From assembly GCA_949358305.1 (NCBI GenBank), contig OX442315.1, positions 2,418,001 through 2,482,000 on the forward strand: a stretch of 64,000 nucleotides of DNA. The letters are read 5' to 3'. The translations under genes were made by a program, and so were the position numbers. This stretch comes from Strigamia acuminata (taxonomy: Eukaryota > Arthropoda > Chilopoda > Geophilomorpha > Linotaeniidae). Of the stretch, positions 55,101 to 63,749 are shown piece after piece. Below the pieces are notes generated by a model. That model saw only the letters and a list, made by a program, of their open reading frames with translations, did no database searches and was not told the DNA's origin. How positions within the stretch are numbered: the stretch's first letter is position 1; each line of letters starts with the position of its first letter.

Positions 55101-57243
55101 CATTTGACATGAATTCGCCGCCCCTATCGGATCTGATTGCCTTTACGGTAGTATTCTGAATCCGCTCAACTCTGGCGACGAAGTCTTTAAATGCAGCAAA
55201 TGTCTGAGATTTATGTGTCAGAGGAAAAATCCAGGTGTAGCGTGTTGCATCGTCAATTATGGTGAATACATAATCCGAGCCGCCCAAGGAAGTGATTGGG
55301 GCTGGCCCCCACAAATCCATGTGTAAAAGATCTAATGGCTTTGAAGTCATGGGATGTGGGTCCGGCTTGTGAGAAGCCCTCGTGGATTTAGCAATACGAC
55401 AGTCATTGCAGGCTAACTCCTGGCGGACTTCTGCTGGCTCCATTCCATGGACTTGTTCATTGGCCGCTAACAACTTCATGGCGTTCGTATGAAGGTGGCC
55501 AAGACGACTGTGCCACAAACCAGTTGCATCCTTCATTGTAGTAGGATTAGCAACAACCTTCTGTTTTGGATTAGAGGTTTCGCTGGGTAGAAAGGCATGT
55601 GGCAAGGACTTTAGGATGTCAACATAGGATTGGATATTGGGATTTTTCTGGGTAGGCGGAGGAACGGTAACTTGTGCAGGTAAAGGAGGGTTAGGAATTT
55701 GCTGGATTGGCATTTGCTTCGCTGGTTCGATAGCAGGCAAAGTTATGCGAAAGTCCGAAATTTCCCGTTGTTTTGATTTGCCCTTCTTTGGCTTTGGCAC
55801 GTTGTCGAAATCTACTTCGGTTGTGACTAGTGTTTGCACAGGTTGGAGTGTTATTTGGACTGGCGGTTGAGTAATTGTTGAAGCAGTTGGCGTCACAAGA
55901 TGCGTTGAGCATAAGCCGTCCAAATAGTATAATCCACCGCGTTCTCTCGCACGAATAATAGGTGAACGGAAGTCTGTTTGATAAACATTCACCTCTCCAT
56001 TAAAGAAATGCACATGGTGATTGGTCTTGTCAATCTTTGACACCGAAATCAAATTGGCTTCGAAATTCGGCGCAAAGAGAACGTTCTTTAAATTGATGGT
56101 GCAATCCGCGCCATCGACCGACGTGAGCAATTGAACTGTTCCTCGTCCTGTCACCTGTGATTTGCCTTGGCCTAACGCAATATCAAACGGCTGGATATTC
56201 GAAAAGTCTGTAAACCAGTCACGCACGTGGGAAACGTGATCTGTTGCCCCGCAATCCACGATCCATTCATTGGATTGCATGAAATGGACCGTAGGACGCT
56301 CAATAATCTGCGGAGCACTGCAAAAGAATGTCCCCTCTCGCTTCGGACGTGAACTTCCACGTGGACGATTGTCTTCAACTTTGGCAGCGGCATTTTTATT
56401 ACGTCTGCGGCTTTTACTTCGCGACGAACGCTGAACAGAGGCTGTGGACTGATTACCGTCTCCACGTGGTGGTTGAGGGCAACGATTAGCGTAGTGACCC
56501 ATTTGGTCACAGTTAAAACACTTGATTTTAGACAAATCTCGAGGTCCGCGAGATTGATTACGCTGGCGAAACTGTCCTTTCGAGGTATGTGCAGACGGTT
56601 GGTTAGTCAATCCCATTGCCTTTAAACGCATCTGCTCGGACAATAACTGTTCCGCCACTTTGGTTGGAGTAAAGTTCGCGTCGGGCCAGTGGTATACTGC
56701 AAACGTGGCCTGGGAATATTCCGGTGGTAAACCCTTGAGATATTGGAAAGAATGATGTTCTTCTGAGACATTTTCACCAACGTCTTTTAATTGTTGAACA
56801 AAATGGTCTACACGACCGATGAAATCAGGCATGTCTTCACCAGGTTTGAGTTGGAGGCTCAAAAATTCCCATCTCATGGCCGCTCGTCTGGCCCTGGAAC
56901 TCGGTGCATAAATGGTGGCCAACTTGTCCCATGCTTGCTTAGGTGTATTGCAAGCGTCAAGGGCCGATCGTTTCGCTTCACTGACGTGAATATATATGTG
57001 ACCAAGTGCTTTGTCCTTTTTCACTGCATAACGATCCTTTTCCTTTTCATTTAAAGTTGCAAGGTGCTCGGCCTCCTTTTCCTCGGTCACGTGTCTCCAT
57101 AAACCTTCGGATTTTAGAAGCATGCGCATCGAGCGCTGCCAGGATTCATAGTTCCCAACGGTGAGTACGGGAACCGTTCCGCCCGATAATTCCGACGCTT
57201 TCTTCATTGTGGAGTGGAAAACTCGACACAACGCGACGAACAC
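52144..57243 (-). CDS. Copia C Gag-Pol polyprotein, about 1690 aa
   Basis: Single intact ORF. The preferred start is the internal ATG at 57207 (13th codon), matching the Copia B start. Zinc knuckle near residue 241; protease DCGAT near 331, the same variant as Copia B. Integrase DLWGPA is near 644 with a DRGGEF motif further on. A linker of more than 250 residues, rich in Asp, Ser, Pro and Gln, separates integrase from RT and is longer than in Copia B. RT YVDD is near 1387 and RNase H TDASW near 1551. No stop or frameshift, so it may be active. Confidence 0.96.
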   Translation of the reverse strand: MFVALCRVFHSTMKKASELSGGTVPVLTVGNYESWQRSMRMLLKSEGLWRHVTEEKEAEHLATLNEKEKDRYAVKKDKALGHIYIHVSEAKRSALDACNTPKQAWDKLATIYAPSSRARRAAMRWEFLSLQLKPGEDMPDFIGRVDHFVQQLKDVGENVSEEHHSFQYLKGLPPEYSQATFAVYHWPDANFTPTKVAEQLLSEQMRLKAMGLTNQPSAHTSKGQFRQRNQSRGPRDLSKIKCFNCDQMGHYANRCPQPPRGDGNQSTASVQRSSRSKSRRRNKNAAAKVEDNRPRGSSRPKREGTFFCSAPQIIERPTVHFMQSNEWIVDCGATDHVSHVRDWFTDFSNIQPFDIALGQGKSQVTGRGTVQLLTSVDGADCTINLKNVLFAPNFEANLISVSKIDKTNHHVHFFNGEVNVYQTDFRSPIIRARERGGLYYLDGLCSTHLVTPTASTITQPPVQITLQPVQTLVTTEVDFDNVPKPKKGKSKQREISDFRITLPAIEPAKQMPIQQIPNPPLPAQVTVPPPTQKNPNIQSYVDILKSLPHAFLPSETSNPKQKVVANPTTMKDATGLWHSRLGHLHTNAMKLLAANEQVHGMEPAEVRQELACNDCRIAKSTRASHKPDPHPMTSKPLDLLHMDLWGPAPITSLGGSDYVFTIIDDATRYTWIFPLTHKSQTFAAFKDFVARVERIQNTTVKAIRSDRGGEFMSNEFLHYLQEKGIQGQRTNPASPQMNGTAERINRTMADSVRSIISETKLPDALWAELAVTFGYIKNRSPHSRLKHQVPYILWRQRDLSLRHLRKIGSKCWVHYTAPGRKKLEARAWEGYLVGYATSTRGYRVWNPIEDRVYESIHVKIDEHQSYRKSLRGSTQRPDETFLENGNGQQAVSFDDNVRYHRWPKGSDSDRSDNSDNDDDNGNDNQTSTSASMHTPLVYLPPPTTPEQRLLDACALELPSSASLRQSQSYPILWIPPDEDDTDADINKIDELSIYPGTSEFTGTSPEQSPCQTPPPSPARSHRQTPPTSPDRSHHQSEASAGQLAHQSPPGSPARYITYRRKGRGADSGSHTVPVFDDTPMSPAPILPITGTEVPAATERHTAHMWRLVGGNSECSNWRREEHLRKDQVPGKIRTDVYYFPMPGIRLRSPKDIEEYCMLNNIDYEPELFTFRNIEYTLPIIPGPQHAAHLCRTEPASYAEIPKFTDAPKWREAIDEELGTFVEREVYVEVPRPPNTTILGCKWIFKLKTDVTGTITRYRARLVAQGFRQTLGVDYDEVFSPVVNFVLIRLFFCLLVVLRGWKDAHLDIKCAYLYGELKHKVYMRIPAGATCSDPNNVWLLVKSLYGLHQSGRQWFEKLDEALRDLGFKKMPACNCVYTFGNSAVMLIYVDDIVLFYASDGIFSQLLALISSKFQIVNLGPITRLLGVEFIRDAGRTFITQRAYIAKLVKKFGIATNNRIKVPVTSGTTLVRGSTENLADFPYRSLIGSLLFLASRTRPDILYSVIALAQFNTCYNQTHIRALLQVMQYVANTADLCIELSGCTSSQLWAFTDASWASDPETSLSFGGYITYVGNVPIGWSCRKQSTVACSTMEAEFIALVECVKELYWLNHVYTQFPALNRLSRPVVYSDALASIQFTSNDVENSKTRHIRVRYHWLREWFTAGRFDLRKVESEFNVADIFTKWLSSERLRSLIANIFRS

Positions 57244-57361
57244 ACTGACTCAAGGAATGGTACGTTAAACACTGGAGCACTGCACAAATGCTGACTTCGA
57301 TTCGGAGCACTGAACTGAAGCACTTCACACACACTTTCGAGGCGGAAACCTTCAAAGGGGG

Positions 57362-57381
57362 AGCTGATGCTACAATCAGCT
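57362..57381 (-). other. Leader hairpin I of Copia C
   Basis: AGCTGAT and ATCAGCT form a perfect stem around the loop GCTACA, 155 bp upstream of the gag start. Counterpart of 45627-45646. Confidence 0.75.
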
Positions 57382-57403
57382 GATAGCTTGTGACAAGTGT
57401 CCC

Positions 57404-57446
57404 CCTAGCGTCCTTTACGACCACCTGGGGTCACGGGAATGCTAGG
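57404..57446 (-). other. Leader hairpin II of Copia C
   Basis: CCTAGC (57404-57409) pairs with GCTAGG (57441-57446), enclosing CCACCTGGGG. Counterpart of 45670-45713 with a compensatory pair change. Confidence 0.65.
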
Positions 57447-58095
57447 TGGCGCAGGGCTCAGCCTTGTCACAAAATACAAACACAGCGGTGGACGGAATGC
57501 CCGAAGAGCTGTGTCGAATCTAATAAGGTCCCACACCAAAATACCCTTAATTCTAACAAAGGTAAAGTCGAAAGAAGGAGAAATAGACGAATCAATCGCG
57601 GATGCGACCCTCGTGCAAATGAAGGCACGGCGCAGCTTTCTCGAAAAGCTGGAGAAAGCGCTATTTCGGATGTGAAACCCGAAATCTTCTCGAATAAATC
57701 GAGGCTCTTCGTCCACTTGCACAGATCGGTGATAACCGCCGTTCACCGGGGAACTAAGCGGCGAACAATCTAGTGTTCGGTTCTCGTTGGAACTGCCGCT
57801 TCGTGCTAAGCAGTGTCGAAAATCCAGTTTTGTCGAAAAAAAAACCTGCAAAAATAAATAAATTTGCCTCAAAAACCGCGAAACCCGCGAGAATTTGGAC
57901 AAAATTAAGTAAATATCGTTGGAATCGATAGCCCTGGCTATCGGTAACGTCGTGGATACGTCGGCGACGTTCAGGAAACAAAATGGCGCCGTGTGGATTT
58001 GTGAAATCTGAAAATAAACGAATTTCGGCGCACAAGTCGCAAATTTCGCGACAAATACGTCGAAAATTAACGAAATAAACGTGGAATTAGGCAGC

Positions 58096-58113
58096 AACCA
58101 TCCTCTGCTACCA
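58096..58113 (-). other. Copia C primer-binding site (tRNA-iMet 3' end)
   Basis: The minus strand reads TGGTAGCAGAGGATGGTT two bases after the 5' LTR, an 18-base complement of the animal initiator tRNA-Met 3' end. Confidence 0.92.
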
Positions 58114-58115
58114 AA

Positions 58116-58646
58116 TGTAGGACAGAGGGGCGCAGATATCGGCGAAATATCGCCGAGAAGCGTGCGGCAAATTGCCGTAATGGCGTCGGTCTACGACGCG
58201 AACGTTTGCGATACGTCGCAACACGTTTCGTAACAAGCGCGCGGCTTAAGGCCGCTTATTCGCGCACAAAAGAGCACAGAAGGTGCTTTAAAGTAAGTAC
58301 AATTGTTAAAACTACTAAAAACAATTTAATTAAACGAAAATACATTACGTTGATGTGGATAAACAGTCAGAGCAACACACGCCCGTGTGTTGCGCCATCT
58401 TGGATTTAACAAGGAATCCAAGTGTGGCACTCTAGTGCCAGATAATAACATTAACATTGAAAAGTAGAACAAATCTCATTAGTAGATACATAAATCGTAC
58501 GGAACTTCGTACGGGACAATCGTAAAGCAAATACAAATACCGCATTTGATTCTAAAGCAGTAAAGGTTTACATCGTGTGAAATAAAATGCTAAATTGACA
58601 TCGGAAACATTCGACATCGATCAAATAAATGGTCTTTAGACCCACA
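58116..58646 (-). repeat. Copia C 5' LTR
   Basis: 531 bp, appears identical to the 3' LTR. Confidence 0.98.
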
Positions 58647-60577
58647 ACAACTGCCAAACACTCCAACTCTGTGGCGTTGTAATTTTTTTCAGCGCCTTGG
58701 AGTTTGCGACTTATAAACATGCACGGCAGGTCTTGTTCGACTCCGTCGCGCACGTGAGTTTGGAGCAACGCGGCTCCTAACCCAACTCTGCTGGCGTCCG
58801 TATGTAATATGAACGGCCGGTTTAAGTCGGGTAGAGGCATTACGCCGACTTCCGTCAGCATCCTCTTTATCGCATTAAATGCGATGTTGCACTCATTTGA
58901 CCATACAAATTCGTTTTCATTCTTCAGGAGGTCGGTAACTGGGGCTGCCACTTCAGCTAGACCCGGTAGCAACCTGCCGAAGAAGTTTATCATTCCCATA
59001 AACCGTTGGACACCTTTAACGTCCTCGGGTGGTGGGAAACGATTAATCGCATCGATTTTTTCGGGGCCAATAGCTAAACCATTGACTCCAATGCGATAAC
59101 CCAGGAAGGCAAGCTCCTTTCGACAGAACTTGCTCTTGCCCGGGTGAACGTGTAACCCAGCTTTTGCCAGCCGGGTGAGCACTTGGTCGATGTGCTCAAT
59201 GTGCTCTTCGAATGTTTTAGAGGCAATAACTATGTCATCTAGGTATGCCCACACAAACTGATGCAGGATATCACCCAATACGCTCTCGATTAGTCTCTGA
59301 AAGGTACTGGGAGCATTCACTAAACCAAACGGCATGACGTTGAACATCAACCGTCCAATTGGCGAGTAAAATGCTGTCTTTAGCTTATCCTCTGGCCTCA
59401 TTTCTACTTGCCAGTATCCCTTCGACAGATCCATCGTCGTAACCCAAGAAAAGGGGCTAAGCTCTCTCAAAATGGATTCAATCGACGGCATCTGTATGGG
59501 ATCTATCTCCGTCACCGCGTTTAATGGGCGGTAATCAATGCATAGACGCGGATCCGAGCCCGGGCGCATCACGAGCACTACTCGCGTCGCGTATTCTCCC
59601 TGGGCCTCGGAGACAATGCCACTGTCTAGCATTTCTTGGCACATTTTTTGCACTATTTCACGTTTTTGCGGGTTCATTCCCTTATACGCAACTCGTATAG
59701 GTTTATTATCCGTCAATTTAATTTCGTGAATAGCCCTATTCGTTCGGCCCGGTTTTTTCGACAGGATCCCCTCATATTTAAGTAGGACCCTTCGTAGGGC
59801 TGCCGCTTCGTTTAATTCTAAAGCGGCGTCGGCGACAAGCGTTTCCACTACATTGTCCCGTTGCAATTCTGCTACGAATGCTTTAAAATCGTAGTCTTGA
59901 ACGAATTTCTTTAGGCCTTTCTCCCACTGTGTCTTGTCGGCCGCTTCTTTGATAAGAGCTGGTGGCACGACAATTGTGGGTCTTTCTCTATCATTTCTGA
60001 TATAATTCCAAGATTTCGTTATTGGATTTGGTTGTATTTCCATTGACGCCATGAGGTCTAAGCCCAACAGAAAAATTCTGTCGCACGTGGGCAGGACCAG
60101 GAAAGGGTGCTGTTCTACTCCTCCGAGCCACTCCATGGTCAATAATATAACTCCTTTTGGACGCGCCATTCCGTTGGCGGTTTTTAGACGTACATTTTTA
60201 TTAACGCCTTTTATCTTAGCAGTGAGACCCAATGATGCTACTATGTCTTCGGAAACGAACGAGCGATCTGCTCCCGAGTCTAATAGTCCCATAATTTTTT
60301 CGCGTTCTATTGTCATGGGCAGCATACATAGGCGGCTGGTGTATTCGACCGCCACGTTACACATGAAAACACGAAATTCTTCTGTGTCTTCGTTGACTAC
60401 TTGAGGTAATTCTTCAAGCAGTAGGTTCGGTTCTTCCACTTCAACTTCAGCGTTTGCGGTAATTACCTGCAAAGCGTTGTTGGCCCTGTCTTGGATCTGG
60501 GCGTTAGCTATGTCACTACCCATTTCTTTGACTGGTGGCGGCTTATCGAACCCTTTGTTAAACCCCTTCTTCTTCAT
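58647..60577 (-). CDS. Gypsy pol, 5' part (protease, RT, start of RNase H)
   Basis: Retropepsin motif LLDSGADRSFVS is near residue 98 from the first ATG. RT follows with a YLDD active site near 444 and typical gypsy FGLVNAPSTFQRL and FLGYRI blocks. RNase H begins with FILHTDAS near 589. The frame is cut by Copia C at 58647, within the ECLAVV segment, and resumes at 51383. The pol frame is -1 relative to gag and stays open upstream of this ATG through the gag stop, so translation as a Gag-Pol fusion by -1 frameshifting at 60628-60646 is more likely than initiation at 60577. Confidence 0.94.
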
Positions 60578-60582
60578 GAATG

Positions 60583-60646
60583 GCGCAGACGGTCGAGAAG
60601 TTATTTCTTCGCCGCCTGCGCTGACTCGTTTTTTGACTCGTTTTTT
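60583..60646 (-). promoter_or_regulatory. -1 ribosomal frameshift signal between gypsy gag and pol
   Basis: Two A_AAA_AAC slippery heptamers (60646-60640 and 60634-60628, minus strand) are both in the gag frame. Six bases after the second begins a stem-loop: GCGCAGGCGG (60621-60612) pairs with CCGTCTGCGC (60592-60583) with one G-U, and GAAG with CTTC extends it inward. The gag TAA (60603-60601) lies in the loop. The -1 frame after the slip is open and enters pol. Confidence 0.85.
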
Positions 60647-63600
60647 GCCATGGCGAGTTTAATCTCTGCCATCTGCTTCATTATCGCGTCAAACTTAGCG
60701 TCTTCTTTCGCTGTTCTTGGGCACTCATTGGAATAGTGACCCGGTTGGTTACACTTAAAACAACGAATATTTGATTTGTCTCTTGGGGCTTCAATCGATT
60801 TCTTTTTTTCAGGGTCTACTTTCGATGGTGGCGTGTAATTTTTTCGAAAATACTTCGGAATTCGGCCGGCATTTGGTTTTAACCTGGCGCGAAATTCTTC
60901 TACCGCTCTATCTCGATGGATGAGATGTACTAGCGGTCCTTCCTCATCGCAACCCGTTGATAAGGTATCGCGATAACTTCGTATTTCTTCGTCCGTCGAA
61001 TAATCGTCTTTTTCTTCTTTTTCGTCTGATTTTCCGGCATCTTGTCCGGCTTCCTCCTCCTCCTTGACCTCCTCCAGTGTCGCTTGCATGGCTGACGCTG
61101 TCGGTGCCTTTTTAGGGGCGGCCAAAGGGTTGGAAGGCAGCGTGGATGTCAGTTTGTTTTTTATTTGTAAACCAACGCTAGCTTCTGCCAGCTCCATTAT
61201 ACCGCTAAGATATTCAGTAGGGCGCATTATCTTATCTGTCGCCCCATATCTTTCCGCACTCAACTTGAGACGGTTAGCGGTTGCTGCTTTCTCCGCTTCT
61301 GGTAAAGCGGAATAATACCTCTTCTCGATATCTATCGTGTTCTCGAACAGGAAGGCGCTCATTTCTTCGTAGCTGCCTCCTGTCGGTGCCCTTTCTTCAA
61401 GTAGCACCCGTTGCGAGTACTCCGACAAACCGCCGAGAAAGAAAAGGTTGAATCCCGTGGCATGAAATTCCATCGGGGCCTTTTCGAACAACAATCTGGC
61501 GCGAATGTCGTAATCCATTATGGTTTCACCAGGCATCTGGCGAAGACCTCGCATCTTTCGGCTCACCTCTTCGGGTGTCTCGCCGTAGCGCAGGTCGAAT
61601 CTCATTAAAAAGTCGTCCCAATTGACGCCTTTCAATCCTTGGTACCACTCACGTGCCAAGCCTGTCATTAGCTCGACAATACCGTGGGTGAGCATGTCTC
61701 CTACGGTGGCTTTAGTGGCAGTCTTAATTCGAATTACTTCGTCAAGGAAGCGATCTCCCGCTTTCCATGACCCGTCGAAACGGTTCTGAATATAAAATTG
61801 CCACCTAATATTCCCGGTAACACTCATGGTGTCACGTCGGGAGACAGCGTATTTTTTCTTTACGCGGTCACCAGTGTTACGATTACGATCATTTCGTTCG
61901 CTCAGATCGATTCCCTCGGCTTTTAACGAGCCAAGCAGGGCTCTTCCAAGCTCTCCCATCGTATACTGCCGACCCGTCGAATCGGTAAACGCGCTTTGTC
62001 GGGGAAGGTCCTGAAACTCCTCCCGTCGGTGGTCGCTATTTTCCGATCGACGTCGTTTCTCTCTATCGCGCGGAGAGTTGGATCTCTTCCGGCGATTACT
62101 TGATTTATCATTTCGTCTGTCGTCGTTGGACGAGGGGTCGGAGCTGGGGTCGGGAGACGGTGAGCGGCGTGGCGGGTTGCGCCGTGAAGAGTTTGACTCT
62201 TTCCGGCCCCTACGACGGTCGTCACGTTCCCTTTCCCTGCGTTCATCGCGTTCTCTTTCCCTTCGTCTCTCTCCGGAACCTCTCTCCGAATCGTGATGAC
62301 TGGGTGCATTCGACTCCAGTCCATCCGATGACGAATCACTGTTTCCGTAGTGATACTGTTGCTGTCCTCTTTCGCGTTGACGTTCCTCTCGTGACGAGGT
62401 GCGGTCTTCGGAATGTTTTCTCAAAGGTCCGTCGTCTTTGAGGATGGGCACCGGCTGTGGCCAGTCGCTACCCCGCGGGTCGTCGCGTTGTCGGCTCGTG
62501 TGAGTCTGTTCTTCGTTACGACGCGCGTTGTTCGCATTTATTAATCGGTCGATAGCGTTGTTAGTATTATCGTCTAACGCCATCATGCGAGGTCGAACGC
62601 GTTGTTCGGTCGAGACTTCCCGTTTGCGTGGAGTGACTGGCACTTCCTTCTTTCGCTCGGGTTTGGGGCTGACCCTGGGCGTACGCTTTGGGTCGCCTTC
62701 TACGCTCTCGTCGGACAACTCGGACGAGCTAACTTCTGGCTTGCGAACGGATTTTGGTTTGTCTCGTTGCAGCCTAGTCATGAAAGCTTGTTCAGCTTCT
62801 TGTTGAGAACGGAATGCATAACGATGTGCATGTAAGGCTCGATCAACTATTTCCACCTCTTCTGGAGTGGTCGGAACGCGCTGGGATTTGCCGTACTCGA
62901 GAGCTCGCGCTTCTCTTTCCGCCAGCTTCCGCTTTCTCTCGCGGATGGCTTGTCGGGCCTCATTCTCGGCATCCGCTTCGAATTGAGCGGAATCTACCAT
63001 TTGTTGAGCGTATGCGCCTTCAACAACGGTGATTTCTGGGGATAACCTGTGCGCTCTTAAAGCTGCACGTACGATTTGTAATGTTTCGTACACAGTTATT
63101 TTCCCCGTTGGCAGAGTGTATCGTACACCTTCTGCCTGTGCCAACTGCATCGTGTCAACCAATGTGGCCGAGACGCTGTAAGGCTGGCTCGGAACACGCT
63201 CAGTATTTGACGCATTGGACTTGTGTCCTTCAGACCTCACCGAAGCTGGGCGGCTTTGCGTAATTGGCGTGTTTAGTGCCGAATTAGCTGTCGTATTTGA
63301 GGCCGTCTTTTGTATCGGAGACGCCGCTTTCGGACTGCCCACCTCGGTGTCGTGCGTTAGACGAGGCGATTGGTTACGGGATAAAACCTCGTTTCCGCTC
63401 GTCTCGCCGTCACGGTTAGAACGCGGCAGTTTGGAGTGAGATTGCTCTTCACCCCGCTCTGTCTCGTCCAATCGCTGCCTCGTCTCGGCGTGAGACGGGT
63501 GCGATGCCTCTGATGCGCTTCTGCGATCGGGTTTAGGCTTGCGCCGTTTTTGCCTCGCTTCGTGCGCTGAGGCTTTGGGTAAGGGACCTCCAGATCGCAA

Positions 63601-63705
63601 GTGATAGTCGGCGCCTTTACGACTGCCGGCTCTCTTGTTTGCGTCGGAGTCGGAATCCGTTACTCGGATATTGTCTGCCATTTTTGGGTATGAAAATGAT
63701 CTCAA
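60601..63705 (-). CDS. Gypsy Gag, 1034 aa
   Basis: Structural capsid protein. The first ~550 residues are hydrophilic, with Ser/Arg/Glu-rich blocks and a run of RERER/RRRE-like repeats, much longer than a usual gypsy Gag N-terminus. A Retrotrans_gag-like capsid core follows (AREWYQGL, then WDDFLMRFDLRYG and PGETIMDYDIRARLLF). After an acidic linker comes a CX2CX4HX4C zinc knuckle at 982-995. The C-terminus is Lys-rich and contains the slippery sequences. Start could be the ATG at 63705 or the one eight codons later (63681). Its 5' neighbour is the PBS, 26 bp away. Intact in this copy. Confidence 0.93.
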   Translation of the reverse strand: MRSFSYPKMADNIRVTDSDSDANKRAGSRKGADYHLRSGGPLPKASAHEARQKRRKPKPDRRSASEASHPSHAETRQRLDETERGEEQSHSKLPRSNRDGETSGNEVLSRNQSPRLTHDTEVGSPKAASPIQKTASNTTANSALNTPITQSRPASVRSEGHKSNASNTERVPSQPYSVSATLVDTMQLAQAEGVRYTLPTGKITVYETLQIVRAALRAHRLSPEITVVEGAYAQQMVDSAQFEADAENEARQAIRERKRKLAEREARALEYGKSQRVPTTPEEVEIVDRALHAHRYAFRSQQEAEQAFMTRLQRDKPKSVRKPEVSSSELSDESVEGDPKRTPRVSPKPERKKEVPVTPRKREVSTEQRVRPRMMALDDNTNNAIDRLINANNARRNEEQTHTSRQRDDPRGSDWPQPVPILKDDGPLRKHSEDRTSSREERQRERGQQQYHYGNSDSSSDGLESNAPSHHDSERGSGERRRERERDERRERERDDRRRGRKESNSSRRNPPRRSPSPDPSSDPSSNDDRRNDKSSNRRKRSNSPRDREKRRRSENSDHRREEFQDLPRQSAFTDSTGRQYTMGELGRALLGSLKAEGIDLSERNDRNRNTGDRVKKKYAVSRRDTMSVTGNIRWQFYIQNRFDGSWKAGDRFLDEVIRIKTATKATVGDMLTHGIVELMTGLAREWYQGLKGVNWDDFLMRFDLRYGETPEEVSRKMRGLRQMPGETIMDYDIRARLLFEKAPMEFHATGFNLFFLGGLSEYSQRVLLEERAPTGGSYEEMSAFLFENTIDIEKRYYSALPEAEKAATANRLKLSAERYGATDKIMRPTEYLSGIMELAEASVGLQIKNKLTSTLPSNPLAAPKKAPTASAMQATLEEVKEEEEAGQDAGKSDEKEEKDDYSTDEEIRSYRDTLSTGCDEEGPLVHLIHRDRAVEEFRARLKPNAGRIPKYFRKNYTPPSKVDPEKKKSIEAPRDKSNIRCFKCNQPGHYSNECPRTAKEDAKFDAIMKQMAEIKLAMAKNESKNESAQAAKK

Positions 63706-63730
63706 GTTCTATTCGAGTCGTTTAAATCGA

Positions 63731-63747
63731 TCCCGGACAGGCCCCCA
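63731..63747 (-). other. Gypsy primer-binding site (tRNA-Pro type)
   Basis: The minus strand reads TGGGGGCCTGTCCGGGA two bases after the LTR. It matches the complement of the tRNA-Pro 3' end at 15 of 17 positions (CT for TC in the middle). Confidence 0.75.
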
Positions 63748-63749
63748 CG

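Larger units (their letters stand above)
57208..58093 (-). other. Copia C untranslated leader
   Basis: About 890 bp without a convincing ORF. The part nearest gag (57360-57460) is clearly conserved with the Copia B leader, including two stem-loops; the rest is not obviously alike. Confidence 0.6.
51389..58646 (-). mobile_element. Copia C, complete Ty1/copia retrotransposon (7,258 bp)
   Basis: 531-bp LTRs at 51389-51919 and 58116-58646 appear identical by eye. Perfect 5-bp TSD ACAAC at 51384-51388 and 58647-58651. Inserted in the RNase H region of gypsy pol, same orientation. Related to Copia B over the whole ORF and leader. Confidence 0.98.
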
